A stretch of DNA of 64,000 nt from Candidatus Altimarinota bacterium (GCA_002749055.1 PDTW01000023.1:1-64000), one strand, 5' to 3'; counted from the first letter of the stretch, positions 11,504 through 22,361 are shown. Numbers and translations: made by a program. Notes: generated from the letters alone by a model not told the origin.

Positions 11504-12742
11504 ATGACTCAGAAAATAATCTGTCCAAACTGTAATACTGAAATTGACTTAGATAAAATAGCTGATGAAAAATATTCTGCTATCATAAAAGAACAAGAAA
11601 ATAAATTAAAACTTGAACAGGAAAAACAAAGAAAAGAATTTGAGCAAGAGTTAGAAAAAAAGACTTTAGAAATGAGAAAAAAAGCACAAGCTTTTGCTGA
11701 CAAAAAAATGCTTGATGAGAGAAAAAAAGTTGAATTAGAAATGAAAGATATGCAAGAAAGACTTATTAAGTCAGAAAAAGAGCAAGAAGAAGCAAAGAAA
11801 AAAGAATTAGAATTTTTGAAAAAACAAAGAGAATTAGAAGATAAAGAAAAAAACTTTGAACTAGAAATGGAGAAAAAAATAATTTCTGAAAAAAAGAAAA
11901 TTGAAAAAGAATTAGAGGAAAAGCTTAAAGAAGATTCAAAAAAACAGCTTGATGAAAAAATGGAAAAAATCCAAAATGAAAATAGAAAAAAAGAACTTGA
12001 AATGTTGAAACAACAAGAGCAAATGAAAAAAACTATTGATGATTTAAAAAGAAAAGCTGAACAATGAAGTCAACAAATCCAATGAGACATTCAAGAAGAT
12101 GACTTAAAAAATGCCCTAATTAATGCATTTCCAGTAGATGGTATAGAAGATGTAGCAACTTGAGTAAAATGAGCTGACTTATTGCATTATGTAAAAAACA
12201 ATTTATGACAAAATACATGATTAATTGTTTGGGAGTCAAAAAATACAAAAACCTGGAGTGATTCTTGGATAATGAAATTAAAAGATGACAAATTAAAAGT
12301 TAATTGAAATATTGCTATTTTAGTTACTTCGGTTCTACCAAAAGAAATAAATAATTTTGGAATGCTTGATGAAGTTATGATATGTTTACCAGAATTTGCT
12401 ATACCGGTAGCGGCTATGCTAAGAGACAGACTTATAGTTGTAAACAAAACAAAAGCTTCAAATCAATGAAAAGACCTAAAAATGGAAATGCTTTATAAAT
12501 ATTTATGAAGTGAAGAATTTTCTTCTAAAATCTCAATGATGGTTGATGTATTTTCGCAACTAAAAAATTGAATTGATTCTGAAAGAAGAGCAATGGAGAA
12601 AAATTGGAAAAAAAGAGAAAAAGATCTTGAAAGAGCAACTTTTGCAATAACTTGAATGTATTGAGAGTTAGAAAGCCTTATGGGACAAACATTGCCTGGT
12701 TCTGAAAAACTAGAATTATGAAACGGTGATGATATTGTATAA
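11504..12742 (+). CDS. DUF2130 protein with long coiled coil
   Basis: 412 residues. It opens with a CPNC zinc-finger half (residues 8-11), then a highly charged coiled coil of about 160 residues (30-190). The conserved DUF2130 domain follows: GSQQIQGDIQEDDLKNAL, GVKGADLLHYV, IVWESKNTKTWSDSWIMKLKDD and FAIPVAAMLRDRL, all diagnostic. The W-E-S-K...W segment resembles a PD-(D/E)XK-like nuclease core, which is inference. TGA supplies several glycines, including KAEQGSQQ. The function of the family is unknown. Starts at ATG 11504 directly after A-rich leader. Confidence 0.85.
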
Positions 12743-12798
12743 AAATCTACAAAACTTAGATCTAAAAAAGAAAAAATTTAAAATTTAGCAAAATTATT

Positions 12799-13395
12799 AT
12801 GAAAAAACAAATTCTTTTTATTCATGGTTGAGAATGCTTTAATACTTATGAAAAATATCTAGATTTTTTGAAAAATAAAATGAGTGCAGATCCATTTTAT
12901 GAAAGAGAAAAATCATGGAGGGATGATATTTGAGACAAGCTTTGAGATGATTATATATTTGTCAAACCGACAATGCCAAATAAATATAATTCAAAATATA
13001 GTGAATGGAAAATATGGTTTGAAAAAACTTTAGAGTTTTTAGATAAAAAATTTATACTAGTTTGATATTCTTTATGATGAACTTTTTTAGCTAAATATTT
13101 ATGAGAAAATATTATAAACAAAAAAATAATGGGGCTTTTTTTAGTAGCCCCAGCTTTTAGTGAAAAATTAGAGGATTTATGAGATTTCAAATTTAAAATA
13201 AATCCACAAAATATTGAAAAACAAACGGAAAATATACATATTTACCATTCAGAAGATGACAAAGTAGTTTCTTTTTCTGATTTTTTAGAATTCCAAACAA
13301 ATCTAAAGTCAGCAAAATGTAAAATATTTAAAAATAGATGACACTTCTTATTAGAAGAGTTTCCAGAGATAATAGAAGATATTAAAAATATCTAA
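12799..13395 (+). CDS. Alpha/beta hydrolase (RBBP9/YdeN-like serine hydrolase)
   Basis: 198 residues starting KKQILFIHGG. The nucleophile elbow is GYSLGG (Ser91), followed by an acidic residue in YHSEDDKVVSF and a histidine in RGHFLLEE, giving the full Ser-Asp-His triad. The short single-domain layout matches RBBP9/YdeN hydrolases. Substrate unknown. The start lies 56 bases after the DUF2130 gene in the same direction, so co-transcription is possible. It ends 3 bases before the convergent C39-like gene's stop. Confidence 0.8.
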
Positions 13396-13398
13396 AAG

Positions 13399-14811
13399 CT
13401 ATTTTTTACTAATTATTATGCTCCTATTTTGCATTTTTCACCATTTTCTATACCATTCTATTGGAGGATAAATATGTTTTCAGGTATATGTATCCCAGAC
13501 AATTATTCAAGTAGGATGATTTATATCTCAAGTATATCATAATAAATAAAAATTATGTTCTCAAGATAGTCAAGTAAAAAGTCTATCTTTTCAATTTTCT
13601 TTAATATACCACTTTAATTCTCTATCACCACTAGTATTGGAGCAAGTATTTTTCGCAGAACCTTTCATATTCTCTATAGCTTTTTCTTTTTCTCTTACAT
13701 CTTCTTCGGCAATTGTTCAATCTTCATACTTCTCCAAAGTACAATAGTCTCACCAAAGCTGAACCATATTTCATTTTTTAAGCTCAAGTAACAAATTCTT
13801 TAGATGGGATTTAGGATTAAGTCAGAGTCTTTTATAATCAAATTTATTAATAATTTCTGCCTTTAATCAATATGAGAAATAGACTGATATAAGAGGTTTT
13901 TCATGGACTCAATATCAATTCATATTATATTGTCTTACTTTTACCTTTTCAGTTTCTGTTTTAATTCAATTTCAAAAACCTGATTCAAATAATCATAAAT
14001 TAGTTAATCCTGTTAATTCAGATTCAAAGTTAATTTCATCAATATCATCTTTTTTATCTTCTACTTCCTCTTCATAATCGTCAATATGTCACACAAATCA
14101 AACATCAGGATCTCACCAATATACTTTTCAAGAAAATTTCTCATCAATTGGTAGCTTACTAAACCAGTTTCATTTGATTTTTATTTTTTCAATTATTTCA
14201 TCTTCTCATACTTCCTTATTAATTAAATATGAAATTATATCTGCAGCACTAGATGATTCACAACTAAGTGATTTATCTTGGATACTAGTAACTTTGAGTT
14301 TTTTACTTATATCATATCATTTATCTTTTATGTTATAGTTAATTAAATAAACAATTGATTTTTTTTCTCAAGTTTTAGAATCAACTTTTTTTATTACAAA
14401 ATACTTTTTATCACTTTTTGATAAAGTTTTATAATTCAAATAACATCAAAATTTATTACAGTAATAAAGACTTTTAGGTAAACTTATAAATAAACTTATT
14501 CACTTTTCTTTTAATTTAACTCTAGATTTTTTTGTGAGATTCAGAAATCTTTTATTACTATTTGATGTAAACTTAATTTTTTTTATTATAATATCAGAAT
14601 TCTTATTCTTTTTTATTATTTTAACAGGTTTACTTTTTTTTTCTTCTTTTTTTTCTTTTTGTTTTATGATTTTTGTAAGTACTTCATTAGAAATACTCTC
14701 TTTCATTCCAATACTTGTTTTTTCATTATCATAATTCGCATAAAGTGAAAAAACAACTGTTACAAGAAAAAATCATATGGGAATAGCAATATAACGTGAT
14801 TTTAAAAACAT
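13399..14811 (-). CDS. Exported C39-like (papain-fold) peptidase
   Basis: 470 residues with an N-terminal membrane anchor or signal (RYIAIPIGFFLVTVVFSLYA) and then a lysine-rich linker. Around residue 190 the segment SLSCESSSAADIISYLI has the Cys of Peptidase_C39-like domains; WGDPDVGFVGHIDD and KPLISVYFSYGLKAEIINKF follow. The histidine and aspartate are seen in INHPTGIIVWDTYTG near the C-terminus, the standard H...(x)n...D pattern. Such domains cut peptides outside the cell or in the envelope. The charged insert between the Cys and His parts is long for the family. No ABC transporter domain is fused, so it is not a bacteriocin exporter. Confidence 0.6.
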
Positions 14812-14854
14812 AATCTGTAAAAAATAAAATATTTACATAAGGTTATCACATTAA

Positions 14855-15445
14855 TTAAAGTTCTACAACTTCTTTTATTTGACTATATATAAAACCTTTT
14901 GTAATTAATTTTTGAATACACTTTTCTTTTGGATATTTATTTTTTATTTTATCAAACTCCATTTTTATTTGTTCAAGCTCTCAATCTACAAAAATCTCCT
15001 TTATACATTCTTCTACAAGTCCCCTATCAATAGGTCTATCAATTAAACGATTTCTTATATATAATATAGATTTACCTTTTAATTTATAATCTAAAACTTT
15101 TTTCAAAACAAAGCTTTTTTTAAGTAAACACTTCTCTTCTATAAAAAAGTCTGAAGATAAAATATTATTTATCATTTCTAAATCAAACTTTTTCTGTCTC
15201 AAATTATTTTTTATATAAGAAACATTCTTATTTCTATCAAGAAACATTCTTATTTTTGATTTTAAAACTTCTTCTTCATTGATAATATTTTTCATATCAT
15301 TAATTACCTCATCTGATAATTCAAAATTATTATTTGATTTCAAAAGAAGTTTTTCTCTAAGCTTATTTTTTGAAGGATAATATCTTAGATAATACCATAT
15401 TCAATAATCTTTTAGTCTGTCTTTTTTATAAATTTGATCAGCCAT
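14855..15445 (-). CDS. recX: RecA regulatory protein RecX
   Basis: 196 residues of tandem three-helix units. The N-terminal unit LKDYGIWYYLRYYPSKNKLREKLLLK and later YIKNNLRQKKFDLEMINNIL and ILYIRNRLIDRPIDRGLVEE match the RecX repeat pattern (L..R..S..EL...L..K......I...L...G.i). RecX binds RecA filaments and limits strand exchange. Its ATG lies inside the end of the upstream mscS-like gene, a 20-bp overlap in another frame, which suggests translational coupling. No recA is seen here. Confidence 0.75.
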
Positions 15446-16535
15446 TTTTACTTTTTAAGTCAATTATACTTGGTGTTGAAAAACTTATTTTATACTTATT
15501 TTGAGATTCTTGTAAAAAGGAATTTAATAACCTTTCTGCTTTTATTATATAAAAAGGAGATGTTAAATAATAAGTAAATTTGTACAATATTGCATCATCT
15601 AAAAATTCTCATATTTGTACATCTTTTACTATAGTTTCTGGGAAATAACCTCTTTCTACATCTTTCATTGTCACAGATTCTATCATATTATCAAATGCTT
15701 CAAAACATAATTTTTTAACATCTTCTAAATTATATTCATATCAAACTTTTATATCTATAATATAAGGGATTTGTGATTTCTTTCAAGTGACTCAGTGAGA
15801 CAAGTTCTCAAAATAGAGCTCTCTAAATTTTGATGGTCTCATAATTATAGGATGATAATAAACAAGATCTATTAATTTGACCTCTGATAAACTAATATTT
15901 TTTACCCATGCAAGAATTCATTTATTTTTTATTCTTATTACATTTCATACTTCTATTTCATCATTATGTAAAATGTTTATTCAAGCAACCAAATCAGGAG
16001 CCCAGACAGATGCAGTAAAACCAATAAATGCAAGAATTCAAGCAATTATTCATCATCATTCAAAAATTGAATCAATATTAAAAATTTTAAAAATAGAAAA
16101 AATTGTAACAAGAATAGATATTACTCTAAGTATAAGAGTAAACATATTTGTTTTATATCATCTTTTTACATATTTTTCTCATGAAATCTCTACATCTTCT
16201 CAATAAAATAAAAGAATCCTTCTTTCAATCCAAGCAGTAGTTAAGTATATTACAAGAAATATAAATAAACAACTTATTAGTTGATTTAGAAAAGATGCAC
16301 TTATCGCAAAAGTTATAAAATAAATAATAAAGATAGAAACAACTAATAATCTAAGAAATTTGGTTTTCTTAATTATCATATTTTTAGAATTTTCTGTAAG
16401 ATTTCTTTTTTCTAAATCAGAAGTATCCAAAAAATCAACTATTTTTCATGCAAAAATTAATATTATAGTATTAACTACTATAATAAATCAATAAAATGAG
16501 AATACATATGTATATAATTCTGAAAAGTTTGGCAT
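15426..16535 (-). CDS. MscS-family mechanosensitive channel
   Basis: 369 residues. Four hydrophobic segments precede a glycine/alanine-rich pore helix region (FEGGGIIAGILAFIGFTASVWAPDLVAGINIL, with three consecutive TGA=Gly), the TM3-like helix that gates MscS channels. A beta domain (NDEIEVGNVIRIKNKGILAWVKNISLSEVKL) follows, as in family members that release solutes under hypo-osmotic shock. The cytoplasmic end is shorter in vestibule features than MscS but similar to MscS-like proteins. The stop overlaps the recX start. Confidence 0.8.
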
Positions 16536-16560
16536 AATCTTTTTTTTCTAACTAATATTT

Positions 16561-16649
16561 AGGAATATCTGAAAAACTCCCTCGTATAAATAAAAATTTA
16601 GATTTTTAGATAATTTTTCTCTAAATGTTAGTTTTTCAATATTCCTTTA
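16561..16649. repeat. Dispersed palindromic element, full copy 1
   Basis: AGGAATATCTGAAAAACT at the left end pairs with AGTTTTTCAATATTCCT at 16630-16646, with inner A/T-rich hairpin sequence. Related full copies lie at 26634-26722 and 54526-54600. Confidence 0.7.
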
Positions 16650-16727
16650 GATAATTGTATCATTTATATATATTTAATGCAAAAGTCTGAAGAAAATCCA
16701 GATTTTCAAAATGTTTAATATAATCTT

Positions 16728-18371
16728 TTATATAACTATATCTACAACTTTTAGCATTAAATTTCTTTTTCACATCCAATTATCTTCACTAAGATCAAAT
16801 ATTAAATCTATTTTCTCTGCTTTTTTTATTTTTTCATAAAATTCTCACATAAAAAATCAAAATATTTTAAATCATTCAGGTGTATTAAATCTGATATGAT
16901 CTCTTCATTGTCATAAAAATTCACATTTATCATACTGCAAATTTTCTATCATAAAAATTGGTTTTGTATTTCAAATTCAATATGGTTTAAACTTGTTAAC
17001 TTTATTTAAGAAACTAAATCATAATTCATCTAGACATACAAGTTTATCTATATTTATTTCCTTTTTATATAAACTAAAATCTATCTGATTTAATTCTTCT
17101 AAAATAGCTATTTTAAAATCCATATATTTTTCTTTTTTTATACTAAATCAGGCAGCTTGTTTATGTCATCAAAAAGCAATAAAATAATTCTTATACTTTT
17201 CTAAAATTTCTACTATAGAAAAAAACTCTGGACTTCTACAACTAGCAACAAGTTTATCTCATTCATCTTTTAAAACAATTGAAGGTCTATAAAATTGCTC
17301 TGTTAATCTACCAGCTACAATTCAAATTATTCAATGCTCTATATCTTTTGATTCATAAAAAAGTATATTATTTTTTGTTTTTACTTTATTCAAAGCATCA
17401 TTTGTAAACTCTTTAGTTAAAAACTTTCTTTTTTCATTTAATTCCTCGATATCTCTAAGTGTTTCATCAAGAGTATGACCATTATTTAATATAAGGTTTA
17501 CAGCTTTGTATGGGGTATCCATTCTACCTGCTGCATTTAATCTTGGTCAAATTAAAAATCAAAATATATCACTATCCAAATCTTCATGAATTTTATCTTC
17601 TATAAGTTTTCTAATACCTCAAGATCTTGAATTTTTTAATTGTTTTAGTCATTCAATTACTATTACTCTATTTTCTCAAATTATAGGCATACAATCAGCA
17701 ACTGTTCAAATAGCTGCTATATCAATGCTTTCTTGTAAATATTCTTTATACTCTTTTTTATTAAATATTTTACTAGCAGTAGCACTCATCAACTTAAAAG
17801 CAACTCAAGCTCATGCTAAAAATTTGAAAGGATAATTACAATCTTTTCTTTTTGGATTTATTATAGCAACAGCTTCTTCAGGAATAAGTTCAGGAACAGC
17901 ATGATGATCTGTGACGATTACATCAATTCATTTTGATGCTGCATATTTTATAACTTCAATATCACGAGTTCAACAATCAACAGTAATTACAAGAGTGGCT
18001 CATACTTTTTCTATTTCATCAATAAAATATTTTTTTAAGCCATATCAATCATGAATTCTATGAGGTAGTCTATAACTACAAAGCATTCAAATTTTTTTAA
18101 AAAAATGCATTAATATAGATGTGCTTGTTACTCAATCAACATCATAATCTCAAAATATCATAACTTTTTCATTTGTCTCTTTTGCCTTTAAAATTCTTTT
18201 TACTGCTTTATCCATATCTCTCAACAAAAATGGATTTTCTAAATCATCCATAGACTCTCATCAAAACTTTTTTCATTCAAATCTCTTTTTCAAAACATCT
18301 TTTATATCTTTTTTTAATGAATTTTCATCATATTTAATTATATTTCATTTTATAGATTCTTTTTCTTTCAT
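16728..18371 (-). CDS. recJ: Single-stranded-DNA exonuclease RecJ
   Basis: 547 residues. DHH superfamily motifs appear in order: FGDYDVDGVTS (motif I), VDCGTRD (II), VTDHHAVPE (III) and a fourth around IAAIGTVADCMPI. The DHHA1 part has GIIGIVAGRLTEQFYRPSIV and SCRSPEFF, then AFGGHKQAAGFSI; an OB-fold end (FKPYGIGNTKPIF) completes the RecJ layout. It degrades ssDNA 5' to 3' in RecF-type recombination and mismatch repair. Six of the conserved glycines are encoded by TGA, including in GDYDVDG. The length is typical for the core enzyme. Confidence 0.95.
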
Positions 18372-18420
18372 TAATACTAATAATTTTTATTTAATAAAAA
18401 TTATTATATAAAAATATAAT

Positions 18421-18476
18421 AAAAAGCATAATAAAAAACTTTAGAATTTAATCTAAAGTTTTTTATTATGCTTTTT
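18421..18476. terminator. Perfect bidirectional terminator
   Basis: A 25-bp perfect stem (AAAAAGCATAATAAAAAACT... and its complement) with a six-base loop, A-tract on one side and T-tract on the other, between the 18492 gene's stop and recJ. Confidence 0.85.
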
Positions 18477-18491
18477 AATTATTCCCTGATT

Positions 18492-19055
18492 CTATTTCTT
18501 TTCTTTTCTATATTCTTCTTTAACTTTTTCTTTATAAACTAGAAACTCTTGATAAGCTTCAGGACTTGGAAACTCTTCTTCCTTCATAAGTTCTCAAAGT
18601 AGTGTAGGTTCCCATCCTTCTGGCCTAGGTTTTATATCTAAGTTATCTCTATCTGAAGGATTATCATTAAACTGATTTCTTAATTCTCTTTCTCGTTTTT
18701 TAAACTCTTCATATTTCTTTTCTTCTTCTTCAAGAATTTTATTAACATCCCCTCTAGTTAAATTTTCTCAAAGTATCTTAACTATTGGATAATTAACATC
18801 TCAGGTTCTTGATACTTGTTCAGATAATCCAATAAGTGGTTTTGGAATAATTTTTTTTAATGTGAATCTAAGTTCCTCTTCTATTAAATAACAAGTCTCT
18901 ATAAATTGTTCTCTCCACTTTTGTTTCTCAAGTTCTCCAACTGTTCCTCTAACTAGTCAAGTTTCTATTCAACATGCTTCATCACTAGGAGAAACTACTT
19001 TCTCAATAAATTTAGGCTTATCATCGTCCCCTCTTTCTCTATTATATCTTACCAT
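18492..19055 (-). CDS. Conserved hypothetical charged protein
   Basis: 187 residues, soluble and rich in Glu, Lys and Arg. It begins MVRYNRERGDDDKPKF; a central hydrophobic stretch (YLIEEELRFTLKKIIPKPLIGL) is followed by a coiled coil (VNKILEEEEKKYEEFKKRERELRNQ) and a proline-containing segment (IKPRPEGWEPTLLGEL). No family is recognised. In-frame TGA codons in non-repetitive sequence and a strong terminator after the TAG stop support a real gene. Confidence 0.6.
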
Positions 19056-19288
19056 AATTTTTTAATTAATATATAAAGTGAATATACTTTAAGATATTTT
19101 TATAAAAAGTCAAGTTATTTTAATTGTTTTGTGTGAATTCATAGCATATAGGTCAATTTTTACTATCAAAGGAGAAACTAAACTGCTTTGCTAAATATTA
19201 AAAATCACAAAAAATAATTTAAAATTTGATAAATTCTTAATAAAAAATATTATGTAATCATAGATATTAAATTTTAAAAAACAAAATT

Positions 19289-19699
19289 ATGTTGCAAGAT
19301 TTTAAAAAATTCCTTTTAAAAGGTAATGCAGTTGATATGGCTGTTTGATTTATATTTGGTGCAGCATTTGCTACAGTTATAAAGTCATTTATATCTAATA
19401 TCATTATGCCACCTATTTGACTAGCATTATGAAAAGTAGATTTTTCTAATTTATTTCTTTCTTTAGACTGAAACAAATATGAAAATATAAAAGCACTTGA
19501 AGAAGCTTGAGCACCTGCTATAAAGTATTGAACTTTTATTACTGATTCAGTATCATTTATTATTCTTGGTTTTGTAATATTTATTATGATTAGAAGTATC
19601 AATAAAATGCAAAAAAAAGAAGAAGAAAAACCCAAAGAAGATCCTGCTGATATAAAGTTACTTACTGAAATTAGAGATTTAATGAAAAAATCTAAATAA
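19289..19699 (+). CDS. mscL: Large-conductance mechanosensitive channel MscL
   Basis: 136 residues, the standard length. [35 protein letters not shown] matches the amphipathic N-terminal helix and TM1 pore helix, then NIIMPPIGLAL; TM2 is SVSFIIILGFVIFIMI, and the C-terminal helix LLTEIRDLMKKSK bundles in the cytoplasm. This protein is one of the clearest proofs of the code: TGA stands at the conserved glycines after AV and PPI. It opens under strong membrane tension to release solutes. Monocistronic, with its own terminator. Confidence 0.97.
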
Positions 19700-19702
19700 T
19701 TT

Positions 19703-19753
19703 AAGGAACATTTTAAAAGACAAAAAATTTTAAAAAATTTTTGTCTTTTAAAG
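19703..19753 (+). terminator. mscL terminator with partial dispersed-element sequence
   Basis: AAGGAACATTTT, a remnant of the dispersed element, runs into AAAAGACAAAAAATTT pairing with AAATTTTTGTCTTTT. Confidence 0.7.
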
Positions 19754-19801
19754 CTTTTATTTTATAATAAGTGTGTATTATGTTATAATAGTTTATATTA
19801 T

Positions 19802-19879
19802 GCACCTATAGCTCAGATGGAAGAGCACTGGGCCGCGGACCCAGGTTTGTCGTGGGTTCGAATCCTGCTAGGTGTACCA
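19802..19879 (+). tRNA. tRNA-Arg (anticodon GCG)
   Basis: 78 nt with encoded CCA. Acceptor GCACCTA/TAGGTGT (G1-U72 wobble), D arm GCTC/GAGC with GG in the loop, anticodon stem CTGGG/CCCAG with loop CCGCGGA, T arm GTGGG-TTCGAAT-CCTGC. The anticodon GCG reads CGC and CGU. Oddities: position 33 is C rather than the near-universal U, and the variable region counts seven bases. A GCG rather than ACG (inosine) anticodon would not read CGA, a codon reported rare or absent in code-25 genomes. Confidence 0.85.
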
Positions 19880-19891
19880 TAAAGGATTTTC

Positions 19892-19921
19892 AAAAAAATC
19901 TCATCTTTTTGAGATTTTTTT
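19892..19921 (+). terminator. tRNA-Arg terminator
   Basis: AAAAAATCTCA pairs with TGAGATTTTTT around a short T-rich loop, 12 bases after CCA. Confidence 0.75.
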
Positions 19922-20090
19922 ATTTTAAAATAGAAGTTAATCGAGGTTTTATATAGAGAAGTTTCTGTTATTCGCAACTCTTGAAAATCACAATATGTTT
20001 TAACTCAGAAGCTCTTTCTCTAGATATATTTTGACTTTTGATAATATTTATGTTTTAATAAAATAAATATTATTAATTATTACAAGTATT

Positions 20091-20990
20091 ATGAAAATAA
20101 ATAAACTAGATTTAGCTAAAATCATAAGTGATTTTATGTTTCTATGAGTTAATAATCCAGAAGAAAAAGCAAAAGTCGTATTTAAAGTAAAACATAAATT
20201 AACTGCTCATTGATTTGAAAAATATATGCAATATTACTTCCAAATCAAAAAATGATATAAAGTAAAATTAAATCGAAACACTAATGAATTTGATTGATGA
20301 ATTGATTTAAAGTGAATAAAAGTTGAAAAATGAGTAAAAAAATACTTAGTTGTTCAATGTAAAAAATATTCAATTAAAGATATTACAGAAGAAAATGTAA
20401 GAAGTTTCCAATGATGAACTATTCATAAATATGCTGAATATAAAAACAATACAGAAACTTATTACATAACTACTTCTAAATTTACAAATAAAGCTGAGAA
20501 ATTTGCTAAGGAAGTATGAATAAAAGCAATAGATTTTTCTCATATATATGACTTACAAAAATCTTACCCTATAGAGCAATTTGAAGAAAATTTAAAAAAT
20601 CAAGAATGAATGAAAGAATATAATAAATCTTTTAATCAAGACCAAATGCTTTTAGAATTGAATAATCAAGTCTATGATACAATTTGAGTAACAGATCAAA
20701 ATGTTTTTCAATTATTAAAACAAGTAAGAAGAGATTATTCTTATAGTAAACAATTAAGATTATGAGATATTGCTAGAAATGATACTCTAAAACTATTAGC
20801 AGAGAAAAGACCACATAATTTACAAGCTTTAAAACAAACTATATCTCATTTATCTACAAGAGAAAAAAATAAATTAATGAAATATTGAAATATATTTATT
20901 GAAAGACTTAAATATATTCATAATGAAGATGAGGTTGAAACAGGAATTGGAAAATGATTTTTCAGTAAACTAATTGAATTTATCAAATAA
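20091..20990 (+). CDS. Mrr-type restriction endonuclease-like protein with HRDC domain
   Basis: 299 residues. Residues 40-130 form an Mrr_cat-like PD-(D/E)XK fold: FEKYMQYYFQIKKGYKV, then FDGGIDLKG (Asp72) and LVVQCKKY (Gln89, Lys91), the D...QxK catalytic pattern. FTNKAEKFAKEVGIKAIDF is the usual helix after it. Residues about 215-285 (QLLKQVRRDYSYSKQL, IARNDTLKLLAEKRPHNLQALKQT, KLMKYGNIFIERL) match an HRDC domain, seen in RecQ and RNase D. A nuclease with an HRDC nucleic-acid-binding tail is a plausible DNA-targeting enzyme. No methylase neighbours it, so it may be a type IV-like or repair nuclease. Confidence 0.75.
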
Positions 20991-21068
20991 AAAAACTAAA
21001 AATCTTTTTCTCTTTTGTTATAATTTCATTATAATAGACACATATATATATATCTTATTTGATGAAAT

Positions 21069-21170
21069 ATGAGATATTTAGATAAAATTATTGCTTCAAA
21101 AAAAACTGTATTTTCTTATGAAAATATCTTGCTTTTAAACCTTCCCCTTACTAACCCAAAAAAACTCTAA
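21069..21170 (+). pseudogene. Possible remnant of an AbiEi-type HTH antitoxin
   Basis: A 33-codon frame, MRYLDKIIASKKTVFSYEN...NPKKL, resembles the first part of a winged-helix domain found at the N-terminus of AbiEi-type antitoxins. It stops where the second helix of the HTH should be, and no remainder follows before a strong hairpin. The resemblance was judged by eye and the fragment is short. Confidence 0.3.
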
Positions 21171-21172
21171 AC

Positions 21173-21212
21173 AAAAATAGTTTTAATAAAATTCTTTATT
21201 AAAACTATTTTT
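21173..21212. terminator. Bidirectional terminator
   Basis: AAAAATAGTTTTAATAAA - ATTC - TTTATTAAAACTATTTTT, an 18-bp perfect stem with tracts on both sides, between two convergent transcription units. Confidence 0.85.
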
Positions 21213-21227
21213 TAAAATTATATTCTT

Positions 21228-21253
21228 AAAAAATATCTGAAAATTTCTCATCT
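21228..21253 (+). repeat. Partial copy of the dispersed element
   Basis: AAAAATATCTGAAAATTTCTCATCT, related to the left arm of the full elements. Confidence 0.45.
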
Positions 21254-21264
21254 ACAAAAATATA

Positions 21265-22278
21265 TTATATTTCATTTATAACTTCATAACTCAAGTCCAT
21301 ACTTCACACAAAAGAAAATCAAATAATATTTTTCCCTCATGCTTGCTTTATTTTTTGCGCAGTTATATTTAAAGTTGCTCATGATCATACAAAGTCATCA
21401 ATAAGAAGTATATTTGAATAATTTTTTGTGTTTTCATCATGCACAAAAATTGTATTTTTTGCATTCTTTATTCTTCAAGATTTTGATTTAATTGACTTTT
21501 GAGGAATAGGAATATTGTCTGGGTAATATTTAATAATATTAAGGAAATCCAAATTAAAAATAGAAAGTCTATTTTTCAGAACTCAAAGAAGTTGATTCTT
21601 TCTATCAATACTCCAAGGAGTAATTGCAATACAATCAATATTTTGAGTTTTTATAATGCACTCTAACTTATAAAAAATTTCATCTATACTTTCGTTTATG
21701 AGTTTTTTGTCTTGGGATTGTTTAGCATAAAATGTAATTTCTGCTAGTTTTGATCTTCAAAACTCCATAAAACTATATTCTCAAGCATAAAAAACTTTGT
21801 TCATATAGTTTTTTTCAAATTTATTATTAAATATTTCAGTAGAATCCAAAAGTCAGTATTTATCTTCAAGTCATTCAATATAATTAAATATACTTCTGAA
21901 TTTTACAATTGATTTATTTAAGTCAAAATTTCTATCTTTTACCCAGTATTCAAAACCAGAAAATCATTTCAAAACTTTTCAATCAGAATCAAACTTATAA
22001 AAGTTTTCATCAAAAAACTTTTTAGTTTTAAAATCAATTATTTCAGTATTGGAAACTTCTTTTATTTTCTTTTCTCAATCAAAAATAAGGCTTTTATATC
22101 TTGTATGACTTGCTTTTCAAACTTTTTTAACTTTGTTCTCTACAAGTAGTTGTTTCAATACCTTATGTACAATTACCCTACTAATTCAAAGTTTATTTGA
22201 TATTTCGGTAACTCAAAGAACCTCTATTTGCTCAAATAGATTAGATATTTTTTTATATACTTTAAAACTAAAATTCAT
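21265..22278 (-). CDS. HTH-phosphoribosyltransferase fusion (ComF-like), probable regulator
   Basis: 337 residues. The first 60 form a winged HTH (VTEISNKLGISRVIVHKVLKQLLVENKVKKVGKASHTRY, residues 23-61). A middle region of unknown type has FEYWVKDRNFDLNKSIVKF. The end holds a phosphoribosyltransferase fold: IAITPWSIDRKNQLLGVLKNRLS resembles the ComF R-N-Q-x-x-L region, and ILLIDDFVGSGATLNITAQKIKQAG (290-314) is the PRPP loop. A PRPP- or nucleotide-sensing repressor like PurR is a reasonable inference. Two TTTACAGTAAA palindromes lie 26-52 bases upstream of the start. Confidence 0.7.
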
Positions 22279-22303
22279 ATTATATTCTTACTACTATAAA
22301 GTT

Positions 22304-22330
22304 TTTACAGTAAATAGTTTACAGTAAATA
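22304..22330 (-). promoter_or_regulatory. Twin palindromic operator TTTACAGTAAATA
   Basis: TTTACAGTAAATA occurs at 22304-22316 and 22318-22330. Each contains the perfect 11-bp palindrome TTTAC-A-GTAAA; centres are 14 bp apart. The position just before the HTH-phosphoribosyltransferase start suggests autoregulation. Confidence 0.6.
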
Positions 22331-22361
22331 TATATAAGTATATCATTATATCTAATAAAAA

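Noticed and set aside
14500-14734. Overlapping plus-strand reading frame inside the C39-like gene
   Set aside because: A shadow of the Lys-rich minus-strand sequence; no motif and no separate start signal.
19289-19699. MscL as a pseudogene with stops under code 11
   Set aside because: TGA falls exactly on conserved glycines and the same holds in all other families.
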